From an uncultured Spirochaetaceae bacterium (GTDB lineage Bacteria; Spirochaetota; Spirochaetia; Treponematales; Treponemataceae), in the NCBI GenBank assembly GCA_902797055.1, contig CADBRT010000014.1, forward strand, positions 1 to 33,789: a stretch of 33,789 nt of DNA, read 5' to 3'. Every line of letters begins with the position of its first letter. Within the stretch, counting starts at the first letter, position 1. Below the pieces are notes generated by a model. It ran no database searches and was not told where the DNA came from. It was given only the letters and a program-made list of their open reading frames with translations. The translations under genes were made by a program, and so were the position numbers. This document shows positions 17,748 through 27,215 of the stretch, one piece after another.

Positions 17748-19412
17748 TCACTTTACCATGTACAGGCTTTCTTTTTGGACGCTATTGGTGTCGCTTTGGG
17801 AGATGTTGACCAGGTTTCCTGTGTAGTATTTAAACAGCATTACATTTTGCAGATAGTTTATCATCATCTGATAGTACTGCAACTGCCCGTCGATGTATTT
17901 ATTGTCCTGGTTAAACAAGTCTTCCGTCGTTACAAGCCCAGAGTCAAAGAGAACCTGTTCATTCGTGTACAGTTTTTCATGCAGTTCCAATGCCTTTTGT
18001 GCAGCAAGCATGGCATTTCGGTAGCGCCCCAGCGCCACAATGCTGTTTTTCACTTCCATTTCAAGCCTGCTCAGTTCCTTATTCAAAGCGGCATTCGCCT
18101 GATCTAAATTTCCCATCGCAGCTTCCGTTGCACCGGAACCTGTGTTGTTCGGGATGTCCATAGAAAATTTCAATGCACCGCCCCAATTCACACCGTGTCC
18201 GTTTTGGCCACCCGCAGAAAAATAACTGGAAACAGAATCGTCATATACAGTTCCCACGTGCCCGATGGAAAAGGAGAGATTTGCATCAGGATGAGAATTA
18301 TTCTTTGCCGCTGCAAGATTTTTCGTCGCCACGAGAACCTGCTGTTTGAGCACCTGCAGGTCGGGGCGATTATTGATTATCTGCTCAAGGAATTCACTCG
18401 TCACGCCTTCCAGACTCGGAACTTTCACTTCGGCAAAATCGATTTTCGGAAAATCGTATACCGGGGCAGGTAATGAACCGGATTTCGATTTTATCCCCAT
18501 AGCCATCTGCAGTTCAAGAGTAGCGGAATCAAGCTCACTCAGAGCAGACAGAAGGGTCCTTTCATTCTCTATCTCGTTTATCTGCACACTGAGCAAATCA
18601 TTTTTAGAACGCAAGCCCGCTGTGATGAATTCTCCCATGCGGCTGTCCCGTTCTTTCAGCTTTGCACCGAGTTCCTGCAGCTGCGTTACCTTCTTATTCG
18701 CCAAAAGATAATTCCAGTAAGCGTTTGCTGTGGTCATCACCGTCTTCGATATTGTATCCGACAGGTCTGCATTCATCTGATACAAATATGCTTCTGCCGC
18801 ATCAATCTGGTTTGCCGTAACCGACATGTTGAAAGATTTGAAAAGCGGCAGCACCAGTTCCAGTTTGACAGTGCCGTAGTTTACGGTATCGGAAGAAGCG
18901 AGCTTTTTGCCATTTGTGTTCCTCAGCGCATCATCATCATAGGAATAGTCATACAGGTTCCTTACACGGGTCATATCATAGGAAAGTTTCGTCGTAAGCC
19001 CGAACTTGAAGAGTTTCTGCACCCAAATTGATGAATCAATCTGCTGCTGCTCTTTTCCGTTGTTATAGACGTGAGTTTGATTCCAAGAGTCTTTTTCAGT
19101 TTCCCCGTTCGCTTGTCCCATCAATGCAGTTGCTTCACTTGATCCGTAGTAGTAGCTTGCGTAGTCGTCTTTGTCAACAGGTGTCTGCGTTATGCCGAAT
19201 TCACTGCCGGCGCCAAATTTTAAATCGGTAGCTCCTTTCGTCTGTTTATACTGACCGAGCGCAATACGCACAGCGGCCTGCTTCATTTTGATATCGTAAT
19301 TGTTTGCAACAGCAGAAAGAACCGCATCTTCAAAAGTAAGCTGTTCCTCAGAAACAGCCAGCCCCGCAGAAAGAGCCGCCATAATTGTAAACAATATACC
19401 ATATTTTTTCAT
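17748..19412 (-). CDS. TolC-type outer membrane efflux protein
   Basis: A 554-residue outer membrane channel protein. A signal peptide (about 1-24, with an AGLAVSEEQ cleavage region) precedes two long OEP-like halves rich in Ala, Leu and coiled-coil heptads. The ENERTLLSALSELDSATLEL and NRPDLQVLKQQV segments are typical of the family. It would provide the outer-membrane exit for the peptide exporter encoded just upstream, forming an ABC-HlyD-TolC conduit. I choose the ATG at 19412, not the GTG three codons earlier, because GAGG lies 8 nt before the ATG and overlaps the GTG. It is the last gene of the export operon, 27 bp after the binding lipoprotein gene. Having TolC inside an NHLM-type cluster fits a two-membrane host. 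Confidence 0.88.
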   Translation of the reverse strand: MKKYGILFTIMAALSAGLAVSEEQLTFEDAVLSAVANNYDIKMKQAAVRIALGQYKQTKGATDLKFGAGSEFGITQTPVDKDDYASYYYGSSEATALMGQANGETEKDSWNQTHVYNNGKEQQQIDSSIWVQKLFKFGLTTKLSYDMTRVRNLYDYSYDDDALRNTNGKKLASSDTVNYGTVKLELVLPLFKSFNMSVTANQIDAAEAYLYQMNADLSDTISKTVMTTANAYWNYLLANKKVTQLQELGAKLKERDSRMGEFITAGLRSKNDLLSVQINEIENERTLLSALSELDSATLELQMAMGIKSKSGSLPAPVYDFPKIDFAEVKVPSLEGVTSEFLEQIINNRPDLQVLKQQVLVATKNLAAAKNNSHPDANLSFSIGHVGTVYDDSVSSYFSAGGQNGHGVNWGGALKFSMDIPNNTGSGATEAAMGNLDQANAALNKELSRLEMEVKNSIVALGRYRNAMLAAQKALELHEKLYTNEQVLFDSGLVTTEDLFNQDNKYIDGQLQYYQMMINYLQNVMLFKYYTGNLVNISQSDTNSVQKESLYMVK

Positions 19413-19439
19413 ACCAGCCACCTCACAGCTTTGATATTT

Positions 19440-20645
19440 TTAATTCGAAACCTTTACAAACGTACCGTTTTCGGTTTTCATAACAGCCAGAGAACCTTTC
19501 TGCAAATCACCATTTGCAGTAAATTGATATGGTCCCGCAGATTCGTTCCAAGTCCCGTGGCTAAGCATGGTAGCAGAAATATCATCAGGATTCAGAGATT
19601 TGCATTCGTTTATTGCCGCTGCAATTACATGCAATGCGTCGTGAGCCTGCATAGTTCCCAAGTCTGGTTCCATTTTGTACCGTTCGAAAAAGTTCTTCCT
19701 TAAATTCAAAAACGCATCGTCGGTCGCGTCCACTTCAAAGTTTGTCACCGTATATACATTTGAAGAAAGCTTTCCTGTGCCTGCTATGTCAAAGAATTTT
19801 TCATAAGAAAAAGCATCTCCTCCGATGATTGGAACCGTAATTCCCGCTTCCCTGAACGCAGCAGCAACTTCTGCAGACTGAGGCAAATCACCAGCCACCA
19901 GAACAGCGTCAAACAGAGGAACATCACGAATCCATTCGTTTGCCTGCTTCATGAATATATTTTTAGTATCCGACAGCGTGTAGACTTCCCGGTCCACAAT
20001 ATTTATGTCCATCGTACTGCTCCAGAATTCAAATGCGTTTGAAATTCCTTCGCCTCCATGGGTATCACTGCTGTAGATGAGAAAATTCTGCCACTCCTGA
20101 GAAGCTGCAAACTGCGCGATATTTTTTCCCGTCAAGTTATCGGTAGGGATATTCCTGAAAATGTTCATCAAACCGAGGTTCGTCAAATCGACAGATGTAG
20201 AAATCGGACAGAACTGGAACAGTCCGTAGTACTGGTAAATCAAGGAGTTTGCTATAGCAACATCGGACAGACTGTGCTGTATGACTATGGGAATACTGTT
20301 GTCGGAACAAATGGTGTACGCCACAGGAGTTGCAGTCTTCACCATTCCCCCGTCATCGAAGTATTCTACTTCAAGCTTTCCGCCAAGAATGCCGCCTTTT
20401 GCATTGATTTCATCCTTCGCAAGTTCATAGGCATGGCGGACAGTTTCCTGCTCCGTAGCAAACGAATACGTCACCGCAATTTTTACAATATTCTGCTTTT
20501 TCAGAAGCCTTTTACTGCCAAGTATCCGTTTTTCCTTTGGATTATCGGTCATAGAACAAGAGCCAAAAGAAACCACTGTCAAAAGCACAAAAAGCGCTGT
20601 CCTGCATATCCGTTTTACCGAAGTAAATCTTTTTGCATAAGTCAT
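19440..20645 (-). CDS. Leu/Ile/Val-type periplasmic binding lipoprotein inside the peptide-export operon
   Basis: A 401-residue type 1 periplasmic binding protein (Peripla_BP_6/LivK-like). A basic start and hydrophobic segment end in a probable lipobox with cysteine at residue 30 (SFGSCS). Family features include AYELAKDEINAKGGILGGKL, a GGEG turn, AVLVAGDLPQSAEVA and MQAHDALHVIAAAINE. Such proteins normally feed amino acids to Liv permeases, but no permease gene is near. It lies 11 bp after an ABC exporter and 27 bp before the TolC gene, with AAGGAG 7 nt before the ATG. It may therefore bind the exported peptide (immunity, quality control or re-uptake sensing). That role is inference. Confidence 0.85.
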   Translation of the reverse strand: MTYAKRFTSVKRICRTALFVLLTVVSFGSCSMTDNPKEKRILGSKRLLKKQNIVKIAVTYSFATEQETVRHAYELAKDEINAKGGILGGKLEVEYFDDGGMVKTATPVAYTICSDNSIPIVIQHSLSDVAIANSLIYQYYGLFQFCPISTSVDLTNLGLMNIFRNIPTDNLTGKNIAQFAASQEWQNFLIYSSDTHGGEGISNAFEFWSSTMDINIVDREVYTLSDTKNIFMKQANEWIRDVPLFDAVLVAGDLPQSAEVAAAFREAGITVPIIGGDAFSYEKFFDIAGTGKLSSNVYTVTNFEVDATDDAFLNLRKNFFERYKMEPDLGTMQAHDALHVIAAAINECKSLNPDDISATMLSHGTWNESAGPYQFTANGDLQKGSLAVMKTENGTFVKVSN

Positions 20646-20656
20646 AGTATTTCTCC

Positions 20657-23518
20657 TTATACATTCTGGCGTCTGGCCAGCTCAGCAAAGAATCCGTTTT
20701 GTTTCATCAGCTCGTTGTAATTGCCAGACTCCAAAAGTTGCCCGTGCTGAAGGACATATATCGTGTCCGCGTTCATAATGGTTGAAAGCCTGTGCGCTAT
20801 TACAATTCTTGTAACGTTCAAGGTTTCCAAACTCTTGCTGACTATTGCCTGTGTCTTGTTATCCAAGGCACTCGTTGCCTCATCGAAGAAAAGAATATTC
20901 GGTCGCCGGACAATTGCCCGAGCAATGATAAGGCGCTGCCGCTGACCACCGGAAAGGGTGGCCCCTCCGGCAGGAATAATAGTATACATTCCCATCGGCA
21001 TATCCTCAATATCCTTGTCAAAACCGACCATTCTGGCAGCTGTCCAAGCATCATCCATGGAAAGCCCTGTACTTCCAACAATATTGTCGAATATAGACCC
21101 CTGCATGACGCTACTGTTTTGAAGAACAACACCCATGTGCCGTCTGAGGGATGTTACATCGAAGGAGTCTATGTCCTTGTTGTCGTAGTAGATAGAACCG
21201 CTTTCGGCTTTATCAAAACCAAGGAGCAAGCGCAACAACGTTGATTTACCGGAACCGGAACCTCCGACAATTGCAACGAATTCCTGCGGATGGATCTTCA
21301 TGGAAACATCTTTGAGGACAAGCGGAGAATCTGGAGCATAGCGGAAACTCACGTGGTTTATTTCTATGTTTCCTTCCACAGACTCTATGGCTGGCTTAGA
21401 AGACTGCACTTCCGGAGTTGCCTCCAGAATAGGCTTGGCACGCTTCATCAAAGGGAAGAGTTGAGTGGATCCTATAACAGCAGAAGTCATTCCCATGAGT
21501 GACCCTTGGAACGATGAGTATGCAGACATGAACGCGAGGAAACTTCCTGTGGACATATCCTTTATAGTCCCTTTCTGGAGCCCACTCATGTAGATAAGGT
21601 AGAAAAGCAGGTTTACGATAATAGGGTATGAAGCAAGGAAGGTCTGGCTGACGTTTTCCGTCGCACTTGAATTGTACGAACAGCGTTTCTTCTTGGTAAA
21701 GAGCTTTGACCAGACAGAAAACGCTCTTTTTTCAGCACCGGTAATCGTCAGTTTCGCCGTTCCCATAACGAACTGCAGAAGTGTCCCTGAAATTTTTCCT
21801 TGTATATCCGCAATCTGGCTATCGTACTTATATTTTATAATGCCTATCAAGGTCGTAAACACAATGGAGATCAAGCAGAAAAGCAATGACCATTTTGTCA
21901 GTACCCCCGAGTAACGGAAGAGTTGGAACAGATAGACGAAGCCGAATATAAACGTCATTCCGCTGGAAAGCACTGTAGTGGAAACGATGTTCTGAATCGC
22001 TGAAACCGCCATAGTGCGTTCCGCTAAATCTCCGGCAGAATAATCCTTAAAAAAAGGAACGGGAAGCTTCATCAAACGATCCATGACAGCAGCCTGTAAT
22101 CGGGAGTCAGACTTCGTGTCTATTCTGATTTTCGCAAATGATTTTACCAAATCAAAGGCACCGCCTGAAAGCACACAGAGAAATACTATCATGGAAATCT
22201 GAATGGCTTGGTTTTTTGCAGCCTGAGGAATAATTCTGTCCATGAAGATTCTCGTTATCTCTGGGATGAGCATGCCGACTAAGGCAGAAATGATACCCAG
22301 CACAACGAATACAATAAGGTCGTTCTGTATGGTCTGAAGGCTGAAAGAAAGTAGATCTTTAAGAGACACCTTTTTGTCGCTCAAGGGCTTATACAGCATG
22401 TATGCGGCAGGATCTATATGTTCCACGGTATCCGCTGTCACTTTTTCACTGCTGCCGTCCGCTGGATTCATCATGATATAGCTATTGGACTTCTCATTGA
22501 CCAAAGCGACAGGATATAAAACCTTTTTATCGGCATCGGGATCGGGGGTATAAAAGGCAAACAAATGTCCGTTTTCTTCCTTCCACCACTTTCCACGAAG
22601 CAGCACTTTCCTTGTGCGGATATTGTTGTCTTTTGCGAGCTCCTGCAACCCAATTTCGTTCTGCTGGTAGACTTTATTACCAACAGCCGCTATGGGGATA
22701 CCGTCTTCCTTTCCGACAATCTTCATGGTTTTTACCAAGGGGGAATCATCACCCAAGAAGTCGCCTTCAAGGTCATCCCCTTTTTCCATGATTGTGCTGA
22801 TTTCCTTCAGCGATGCCGTATATGCAGAATCGGAACGTCTCTGCCGTTCAACGGATCTGGCAGCTTCACTGCTCTTTTCCTTGCCGTATTCTTCACAGAT
22901 TGCCTGCGCAAGTCTTCTGATATAGGAAGATAGGCTTTTTCCGAAACAGTGGGTCGTCAGAAGTTCCTTTGTCGTTATGGATTCCAGTTCTGCTTTTTGA
23001 GAAAGATAAACAGAGTGTCCTTGATAAACAGGGAAATATAAATCTCCGCTCCATTTTGAAGCCTCATCTCCGCAGAAAATATAGGTCTCCGGCGTTACCT
23101 TCACCCACAGGAGTTTCGTGCTGAAGAGCTCCATTTCTGGTTCGTACTCTTTTTTTCCCTTTATCAGCGTTGCGGAACTTTTGAAAAACTTTGCAGCTTG
23201 CAACGAAGACGACATCTTCAGGAAAGCATCTGAAAGCCCCGCTGAGGTAATGGACAACGGATTCCCACCGCTGCCCACAGGTTCTATCGAAGCTCCGAGC
23301 GTTCCCGTGATAATATAGCAAAATCCCGGTACTGGCGGGAGCCCGAAAAACAGTTCGCCTTCCATGAACGTGCCCACATTAAAACGGGCTCCCGTCATGC
23401 CGTTTTCAAGAACTTCAACGCCAAACACGTAGGCAGTACCCGAGATTACACGGTATATTCTTGTATGCCCGTCCATCGTCAAGGGATTATTGTTGTTTAC
23501 ATTCAATACTGTCGCCAT
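20657..23518 (-). CDS. NHLM-type ABC exporter, permease/ATP-binding, without C39 peptidase
   Basis: A 953-residue transporter matching the larger of the two ABC proteins of NHLM bacteriocin systems (the TIGR03797-type role). The first 380 or so residues form a soluble non-peptidase region with an early cyclic-nucleotide-binding-like beta section (GTFMEGELFFGLPP). A six-helix exporter domain (about 390-690) and an ATPase follow. The ATPase has Walker A 752-760 (GGSGSGKST), signature 855-859 (LSGGQ), Walker B ending in DEA at 881, and the H-loop IAHRLST. It starts 11 bp after the peptidase exporter, and the two probably form a heteromeric or sequential export machine. The ribosome site (AGGT) is weak, suggesting translational coupling. 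The precise task of the large N-terminal region in this family is not established. Confidence 0.9.
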   Translation of the reverse strand: MATVLNVNNNNPLTMDGHTRIYRVISGTAYVFGVEVLENGMTGARFNVGTFMEGELFFGLPPVPGFCYIITGTLGASIEPVGSGGNPLSITSAGLSDAFLKMSSSLQAAKFFKSSATLIKGKKEYEPEMELFSTKLLWVKVTPETYIFCGDEASKWSGDLYFPVYQGHSVYLSQKAELESITTKELLTTHCFGKSLSSYIRRLAQAICEEYGKEKSSEAARSVERQRRSDSAYTASLKEISTIMEKGDDLEGDFLGDDSPLVKTMKIVGKEDGIPIAAVGNKVYQQNEIGLQELAKDNNIRTRKVLLRGKWWKEENGHLFAFYTPDPDADKKVLYPVALVNEKSNSYIMMNPADGSSEKVTADTVEHIDPAAYMLYKPLSDKKVSLKDLLSFSLQTIQNDLIVFVVLGIISALVGMLIPEITRIFMDRIIPQAAKNQAIQISMIVFLCVLSGGAFDLVKSFAKIRIDTKSDSRLQAAVMDRLMKLPVPFFKDYSAGDLAERTMAVSAIQNIVSTTVLSSGMTFIFGFVYLFQLFRYSGVLTKWSLLFCLISIVFTTLIGIIKYKYDSQIADIQGKISGTLLQFVMGTAKLTITGAEKRAFSVWSKLFTKKKRCSYNSSATENVSQTFLASYPIIVNLLFYLIYMSGLQKGTIKDMSTGSFLAFMSAYSSFQGSLMGMTSAVIGSTQLFPLMKRAKPILEATPEVQSSKPAIESVEGNIEINHVSFRYAPDSPLVLKDVSMKIHPQEFVAIVGGSGSGKSTLLRLLLGFDKAESGSIYYDNKDIDSFDVTSLRRHMGVVLQNSSVMQGSIFDNIVGSTGLSMDDAWTAARMVGFDKDIEDMPMGMYTIIPAGGATLSGGQRQRLIIARAIVRRPNILFFDEATSALDNKTQAIVSKSLETLNVTRIVIAHRLSTIMNADTIYVLQHGQLLESGNYNELMKQNGFFAELARRQNV

Positions 23519-23529
23519 ATTCTATTTAC

Positions 23530-25752
23530 CTACATAGTTTTGACAAGCTCTTGATACAGGCCAGGTGTATTGACGAGTTCTTCGTGAGTACCTCGCTGTG
23601 CAATCTTGCCGTGATCCAAAACGATTATCTCATCACTGTCGCGGATTGTACTGAGACGGTGTGCTATGATAATGCTGGTGCAACCGCGGCGACGGATATT
23701 CTTATCGACGATTTCCTCGGTAACAGGATCCAACGCACTTGTCGCTTCGTCCATTACAATAATGCGAGGATTTGTTGTAAGTGCGCGGGCAATCTCCAAA
23801 CGCTGGCGCTGACCTCCGCTGAAGTTTGTGCCGCCTTCCTCAACCTCACTCAGATAACCACCCGGTCTGGTGGAAATAATGTCGTGTATGCAGGCATCTT
23901 TTGCAGCCTGTATGTAATATCGTTCAGGAATGGTGGAATCCCACATAGTCAGATTGTCTTTCACCGAACCTTGGAAGAGGAAGATGTCCTGGTCAACGAC
24001 AGCAACAGAAGAGGAAAAGGTATTCTTCTCATAGTCTGCTATACGCTTTCCGTCGAACAGAATCTCCCCGCTCCACGGTGTGTAGAGGGAACTGATGAGC
24101 TTGCCGATGGTTGACTTACCAGAACCGGAACCGCCGACTAAGGCAATGCGGGATCCAGGCTTCAGCATGATGCTCAGATTACTGATAAGCGGCGGAGCGA
24201 GGAGGCTGTACCCGAACGTCACGTCTTTCAACTCCACATAGCCTTCCAGCTTTTGGGTACTGTGGTATTCGGAGACTTCGTGCTTTTCAGTTTTGTCTTC
24301 AAAATCTTCTTTATATCGTTTCGCTTCTGGATAGACCATAACATCGTCGACACGTTGCATGTCCGCCTGCCCCGACTGCATTTCGCTTCCCAATTCCATG
24401 AACTGACTGACAGGTTCTATAAAGTTACCCTGCAGCGACTGAAATGCAACAAGCATACCCATTGTCATGTTTCCCTTGATTACTTCAAAGGTTCCCACCG
24501 ACAAAATCGCGAGGTCGAGTATTTTCGTGAGCATTACAGGAAGCATATCTGTAACTTGCGAAAGAACTGCCATCTTCTGCTGTTGCAGAACGACTTTTGC
24601 CTGCTGTCCAGACCACTGCTGGAAAAAGTCGTGCTCTGTACCTGACGCTTTGAGTGTTTCAATCATCGAGATACCGGACATGCACATGCCGGAGAGTTTG
24701 CCATTTTCAAGCTGAGTCTTGAACATGCCGACTTTACGAGGTTCGGAGACAAGTTTCAAAAGCAGCATGTTGATGAGCACCACCGCTATACACAGCAGGG
24801 TAAGGACAATGCTGTAGCGGAACATCAGTACTAAATAGAAGAATATTGAAAAAACACTGACAATCACACTCGCCATTTTCTCGGCGAGAAGATGGGCTAT
24901 GGAATCATTTGAATGGATACGGCCACACAGTTCTCCCGGCATACGCTGGGAAAAAAATTCAACAGGAAGCTTGAAAAGGTGGTTCAAGAATTTTGCAGAG
25001 GAGGTCAAGCTGAGCTTTGTTTCAAACCGCAACAGATATTTCTGCTGCATCCACGTGAGCAAGGCCTTTATAAAAACGGTACCGCCCATCGCCAAAAGCA
25101 ACGGCTTCAGATAGCCCGTCATTTTTGCAACGAGGATTTTGTCAACAAAAAAACGGCTGAACGACGGAACGATAAAACCAGGAATAAGCAGAAAAAGACC
25201 GACGAGGACGATGTAGGCAACGATATCAGAACTTCCCTTGAGTCTGTTGAGCAACAGGGGAAACATAGAAGGCTTGTGTCCTTCCTTCTTAAAGTCCGGT
25301 CCCTTTTTGAATTCAAGGACAACCCCGGTAAAGGACATGTCGAAGTCGTCATAGTCCAAAACTCTCTTTCCGGAAGCTGGATCGTTCAAATACGCCTTGT
25401 TTCCTTTAAAGCCTTCCAGCACAACAAAGTGATTGAAGTTCCAGAAGATAATGCAGGGAAAGACAACATCTTTCAAACCATCAAGTTCCCGTCTGTATCC
25501 CTTACATTCAAGGCCAAACTTTCTGGCTGCCTTGAGCATATTGGAAGCCTTTGTGCCGTCCCGGGAGACACCGCATTCCAATCTCATTTGCTCCAGCGGT
25601 ATGAACTTGCCGAAATACCCCAAAATCATATCCAAAGAAGCCGCACCGCATTCTACGGCTTCCATCTGCAGAACGGTGGGAGTATTTACCTTTTTATGTT
25701 TATACTTAAACAGCTTTTTTTTTTGCTTCCCGTTTTCGTCGTCTTTTTTCAT
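23530..25752 (-). CDS. NHLM-type ABC exporter with N-terminal C39 leader peptidase
   Basis: A 740-residue peptidase-containing ABC transporter (TIGR03796-type role), predicted to cut the precursors after the double-glycine motif and move the core across the inner membrane. The papain-like C39 domain has Q29, C35 (QMEAVECGAASL), H108 (NFNHFVVLEG) and D124 (LNDPASG), all intact. An exporter membrane domain covers about 170-450. The ATPase has Walker A 540-548, signature 644-648 (FSGGQ) and Walker B ending in DEA at 670. It follows the HlyD gene by 20 bp. The ribosome site is poor, so coupling to HlyD translation is likely. The partners are the three GG-leader peptides at 27216-28282, the HlyD adaptor and the second ABC protein. 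Confidence 0.95.
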   Translation of the reverse strand: MKKDDENGKQKKKLFKYKHKKVNTPTVLQMEAVECGAASLDMILGYFGKFIPLEQMRLECGVSRDGTKASNMLKAARKFGLECKGYRRELDGLKDVVFPCIIFWNFNHFVVLEGFKGNKAYLNDPASGKRVLDYDDFDMSFTGVVLEFKKGPDFKKEGHKPSMFPLLLNRLKGSSDIVAYIVLVGLFLLIPGFIVPSFSRFFVDKILVAKMTGYLKPLLLAMGGTVFIKALLTWMQQKYLLRFETKLSLTSSAKFLNHLFKLPVEFFSQRMPGELCGRIHSNDSIAHLLAEKMASVIVSVFSIFFYLVLMFRYSIVLTLLCIAVVLINMLLLKLVSEPRKVGMFKTQLENGKLSGMCMSGISMIETLKASGTEHDFFQQWSGQQAKVVLQQQKMAVLSQVTDMLPVMLTKILDLAILSVGTFEVIKGNMTMGMLVAFQSLQGNFIEPVSQFMELGSEMQSGQADMQRVDDVMVYPEAKRYKEDFEDKTEKHEVSEYHSTQKLEGYVELKDVTFGYSLLAPPLISNLSIMLKPGSRIALVGGSGSGKSTIGKLISSLYTPWSGEILFDGKRIADYEKNTFSSSVAVVDQDIFLFQGSVKDNLTMWDSTIPERYYIQAAKDACIHDIISTRPGGYLSEVEEGGTNFSGGQRQRLEIARALTTNPRIIVMDEATSALDPVTEEIVDKNIRRRGCTSIIIAHRLSTIRDSDEIIVLDHGKIAQRGTHEELVNTPGLYQELVKTM

Positions 25753-25772
25753 TTTATCTTTTTTTCCCTCAT

Positions 25773-27041
25773 TTATTCACCTATTCCAAAAATTTTCTTT
25801 TTGACTGTCGGAATCAGAATCTCGATAGGGTGATTGTCTTTCACAGTGACAGAAGCCGAGCACATCGTTCCGGGAGAAACCCGTTCATCAGGTCCCCGAG
25901 AAGATGACCAGTTAAATCCGGACGCAGTGCTCTGATCAGGCAAAAGTCTCGCTATGACTTCAACAGGATTTTGTATTTCGGAGAATGTTTTGACAAGACT
26001 TTCGTTTTCAAGGACTCCAAGAAGATATGAAGAACTTACGGGATATTCAGAGACTTCGGTAACAATTCCCCGGATATAACCGTATTCCTCCTGTTTAAAA
26101 GTGGTTGGACTGATGGCTATGTTCATACCATTGGTAATTCTCTTTCCCTCGGCTGCGGGCACATAAACGTGGGCTTCCAAAATGGAATCTGCTGCGGCAG
26201 AAGTATCAATCATAGCTATTGTTGCACCGGCACTGATGAAGTCTCCTTTGCCGACGACCATTTCGGAAATGACACCGGTAACGGAAGAAACGACTTTCGT
26301 CACTTCGTCATAGTTGGATCTCTGCACTACGAGTTGACGTTCAGCCTCGTTTATCTGGTTCTCCAGATTCATCAGTTCCCGCTCTGTTTCACTTTTTGAT
26401 TTAAGTTTATTGAGCCCTACTTCCATAAGTTTGGACTCTGCATCTATTTTTTCAGCTTTTACCTGCATAAGCTCATTACGGGCGGCTGTATAATTGTTCA
26501 AGGTGATAAGTCCATCCTTATAGAGCTTCGCCATTTCTTTGACTTGTCGTTCGGCTTCCTGAACCTTAAGTGTAAGTGTATTCAATTGAGTATGCAAATC
26601 TTTTTCAGATTTTGTAAGCATTTCTGCTGTCAAATCCACATTCTTCGAAGAGAAATCTTTTGTAGAATTGTATATTTTTTTTAAGTTCTGTATTTTGTGT
26701 TCCGTAAGGTGAAGTTCACCGAGCAGGTCGCTCCGTTCAATACGGGCGATTACCTGATTTTTCACCACCGAGTCACCACGGTAAACGAACACATTCTTTA
26801 CAATTCCTGAAGCTGAATATTTTAAACTCACATAGCTGCTTGAATTAAGAAGGACACCTTGCCCCTGCACTTTTTCAGGAATACTCCCTATAAAGCCCCA
26901 TACGATGACAGCTGAAATCAAAATGCCTATAAAGAGCATAACAATCCAGACTCCGGGCTTGATGACTTTCATAGTCTGGTCAAGCTGTTCCGGCGATGAC
27001 ATTCTGTCTAAAACTGATTTCCGAAATAACTCTTTTGCCAT
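25773..27041 (-). CDS. NHLM-type HlyD-like membrane fusion protein
   Basis: A 422-residue periplasmic adaptor (TIGR03794-type role). A short cytoplasmic N-terminus (MAKELFRKSVLDRMSSPEQL), resembling other NHLM secretion proteins, precedes a membrane helix (about 28-52). A biotinyl-lipoyl-like half (about 60-95), an alpha-hairpin with long coiled coil (about 95-230), and the second lipoyl half with beta-barrel domain follow. It should link the ABC exporters to the TolC-type channel. I choose the ATG at 27041 over the TTG at 27056: the family starts near MxxxLFRK, and an AGG site 8 nt before the ATG fits, while purines before the TTG are too close. It is the first gene after the precursor terminator, so it needs read-through or its own promoter. 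Two TATAAT hexamers lie in the 111-bp gap without good -35 partners. Confidence 0.9.
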   Translation of the reverse strand: MAKELFRKSVLDRMSSPEQLDQTMKVIKPGVWIVMLFIGILISAVIVWGFIGSIPEKVQGQGVLLNSSSYVSLKYSASGIVKNVFVYRGDSVVKNQVIARIERSDLLGELHLTEHKIQNLKKIYNSTKDFSSKNVDLTAEMLTKSEKDLHTQLNTLTLKVQEAERQVKEMAKLYKDGLITLNNYTAARNELMQVKAEKIDAESKLMEVGLNKLKSKSETERELMNLENQINEAERQLVVQRSNYDEVTKVVSSVTGVISEMVVGKGDFISAGATIAMIDTSAAADSILEAHVYVPAAEGKRITNGMNIAISPTTFKQEEYGYIRGIVTEVSEYPVSSSYLLGVLENESLVKTFSEIQNPVEVIARLLPDQSTASGFNWSSSRGPDERVSPGTMCSASVTVKDNHPIEILIPTVKKKIFGIGE

Positions 27042-27152
27042 TATTTTAACCTGCAAGCCCTCTCGTTTATTTTGGGCAGATTCCCATTATTATAATCGGG
27101 CATTCCAAATGCGATATCCATTATAAATTCTAACAGCAATAACATTTTATCA

Positions 27153-27186
27153 AAATAAAAAAGCCTGGCCTTTTTGGGGTCAGGCT
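27153..27186 (-). terminator. Intrinsic terminator after the three precursor genes
   Basis: On the minus strand a stem of AGCCTG pairing with CAGGCT (plus-strand arms 27162-27167 and 27181-27186), extended by G/C pairs, is followed by TTTTTTATTTT (plus strand 27153-27162). This is a textbook rho-independent terminator. It begins 30 bp after the last precursor stop and lies 112 bp before the HlyD start. It would keep precursor mRNA far more abundant than transporter mRNA. Confidence 0.85.
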
Positions 27187-27215
27187 TTCACTGAAAATCT
27201 AGCTATACAGTCGCC

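Noticed and set aside
19413-19421. GTG start for the TolC-type protein
   Set aside because: The ribosome site overlaps it; the ATG at 19412 starts a standard signal peptide.
24913-25833. 306-codon open frame antisense to the C39 exporter
   Set aside because: Spans the gap between two well-supported genes and has no recognisable domain.
27042-27056. TTG start for HlyD
   Set aside because: Purines are too close to the TTG; the ATG at 27041 has better spacing and matches the family N-terminus.
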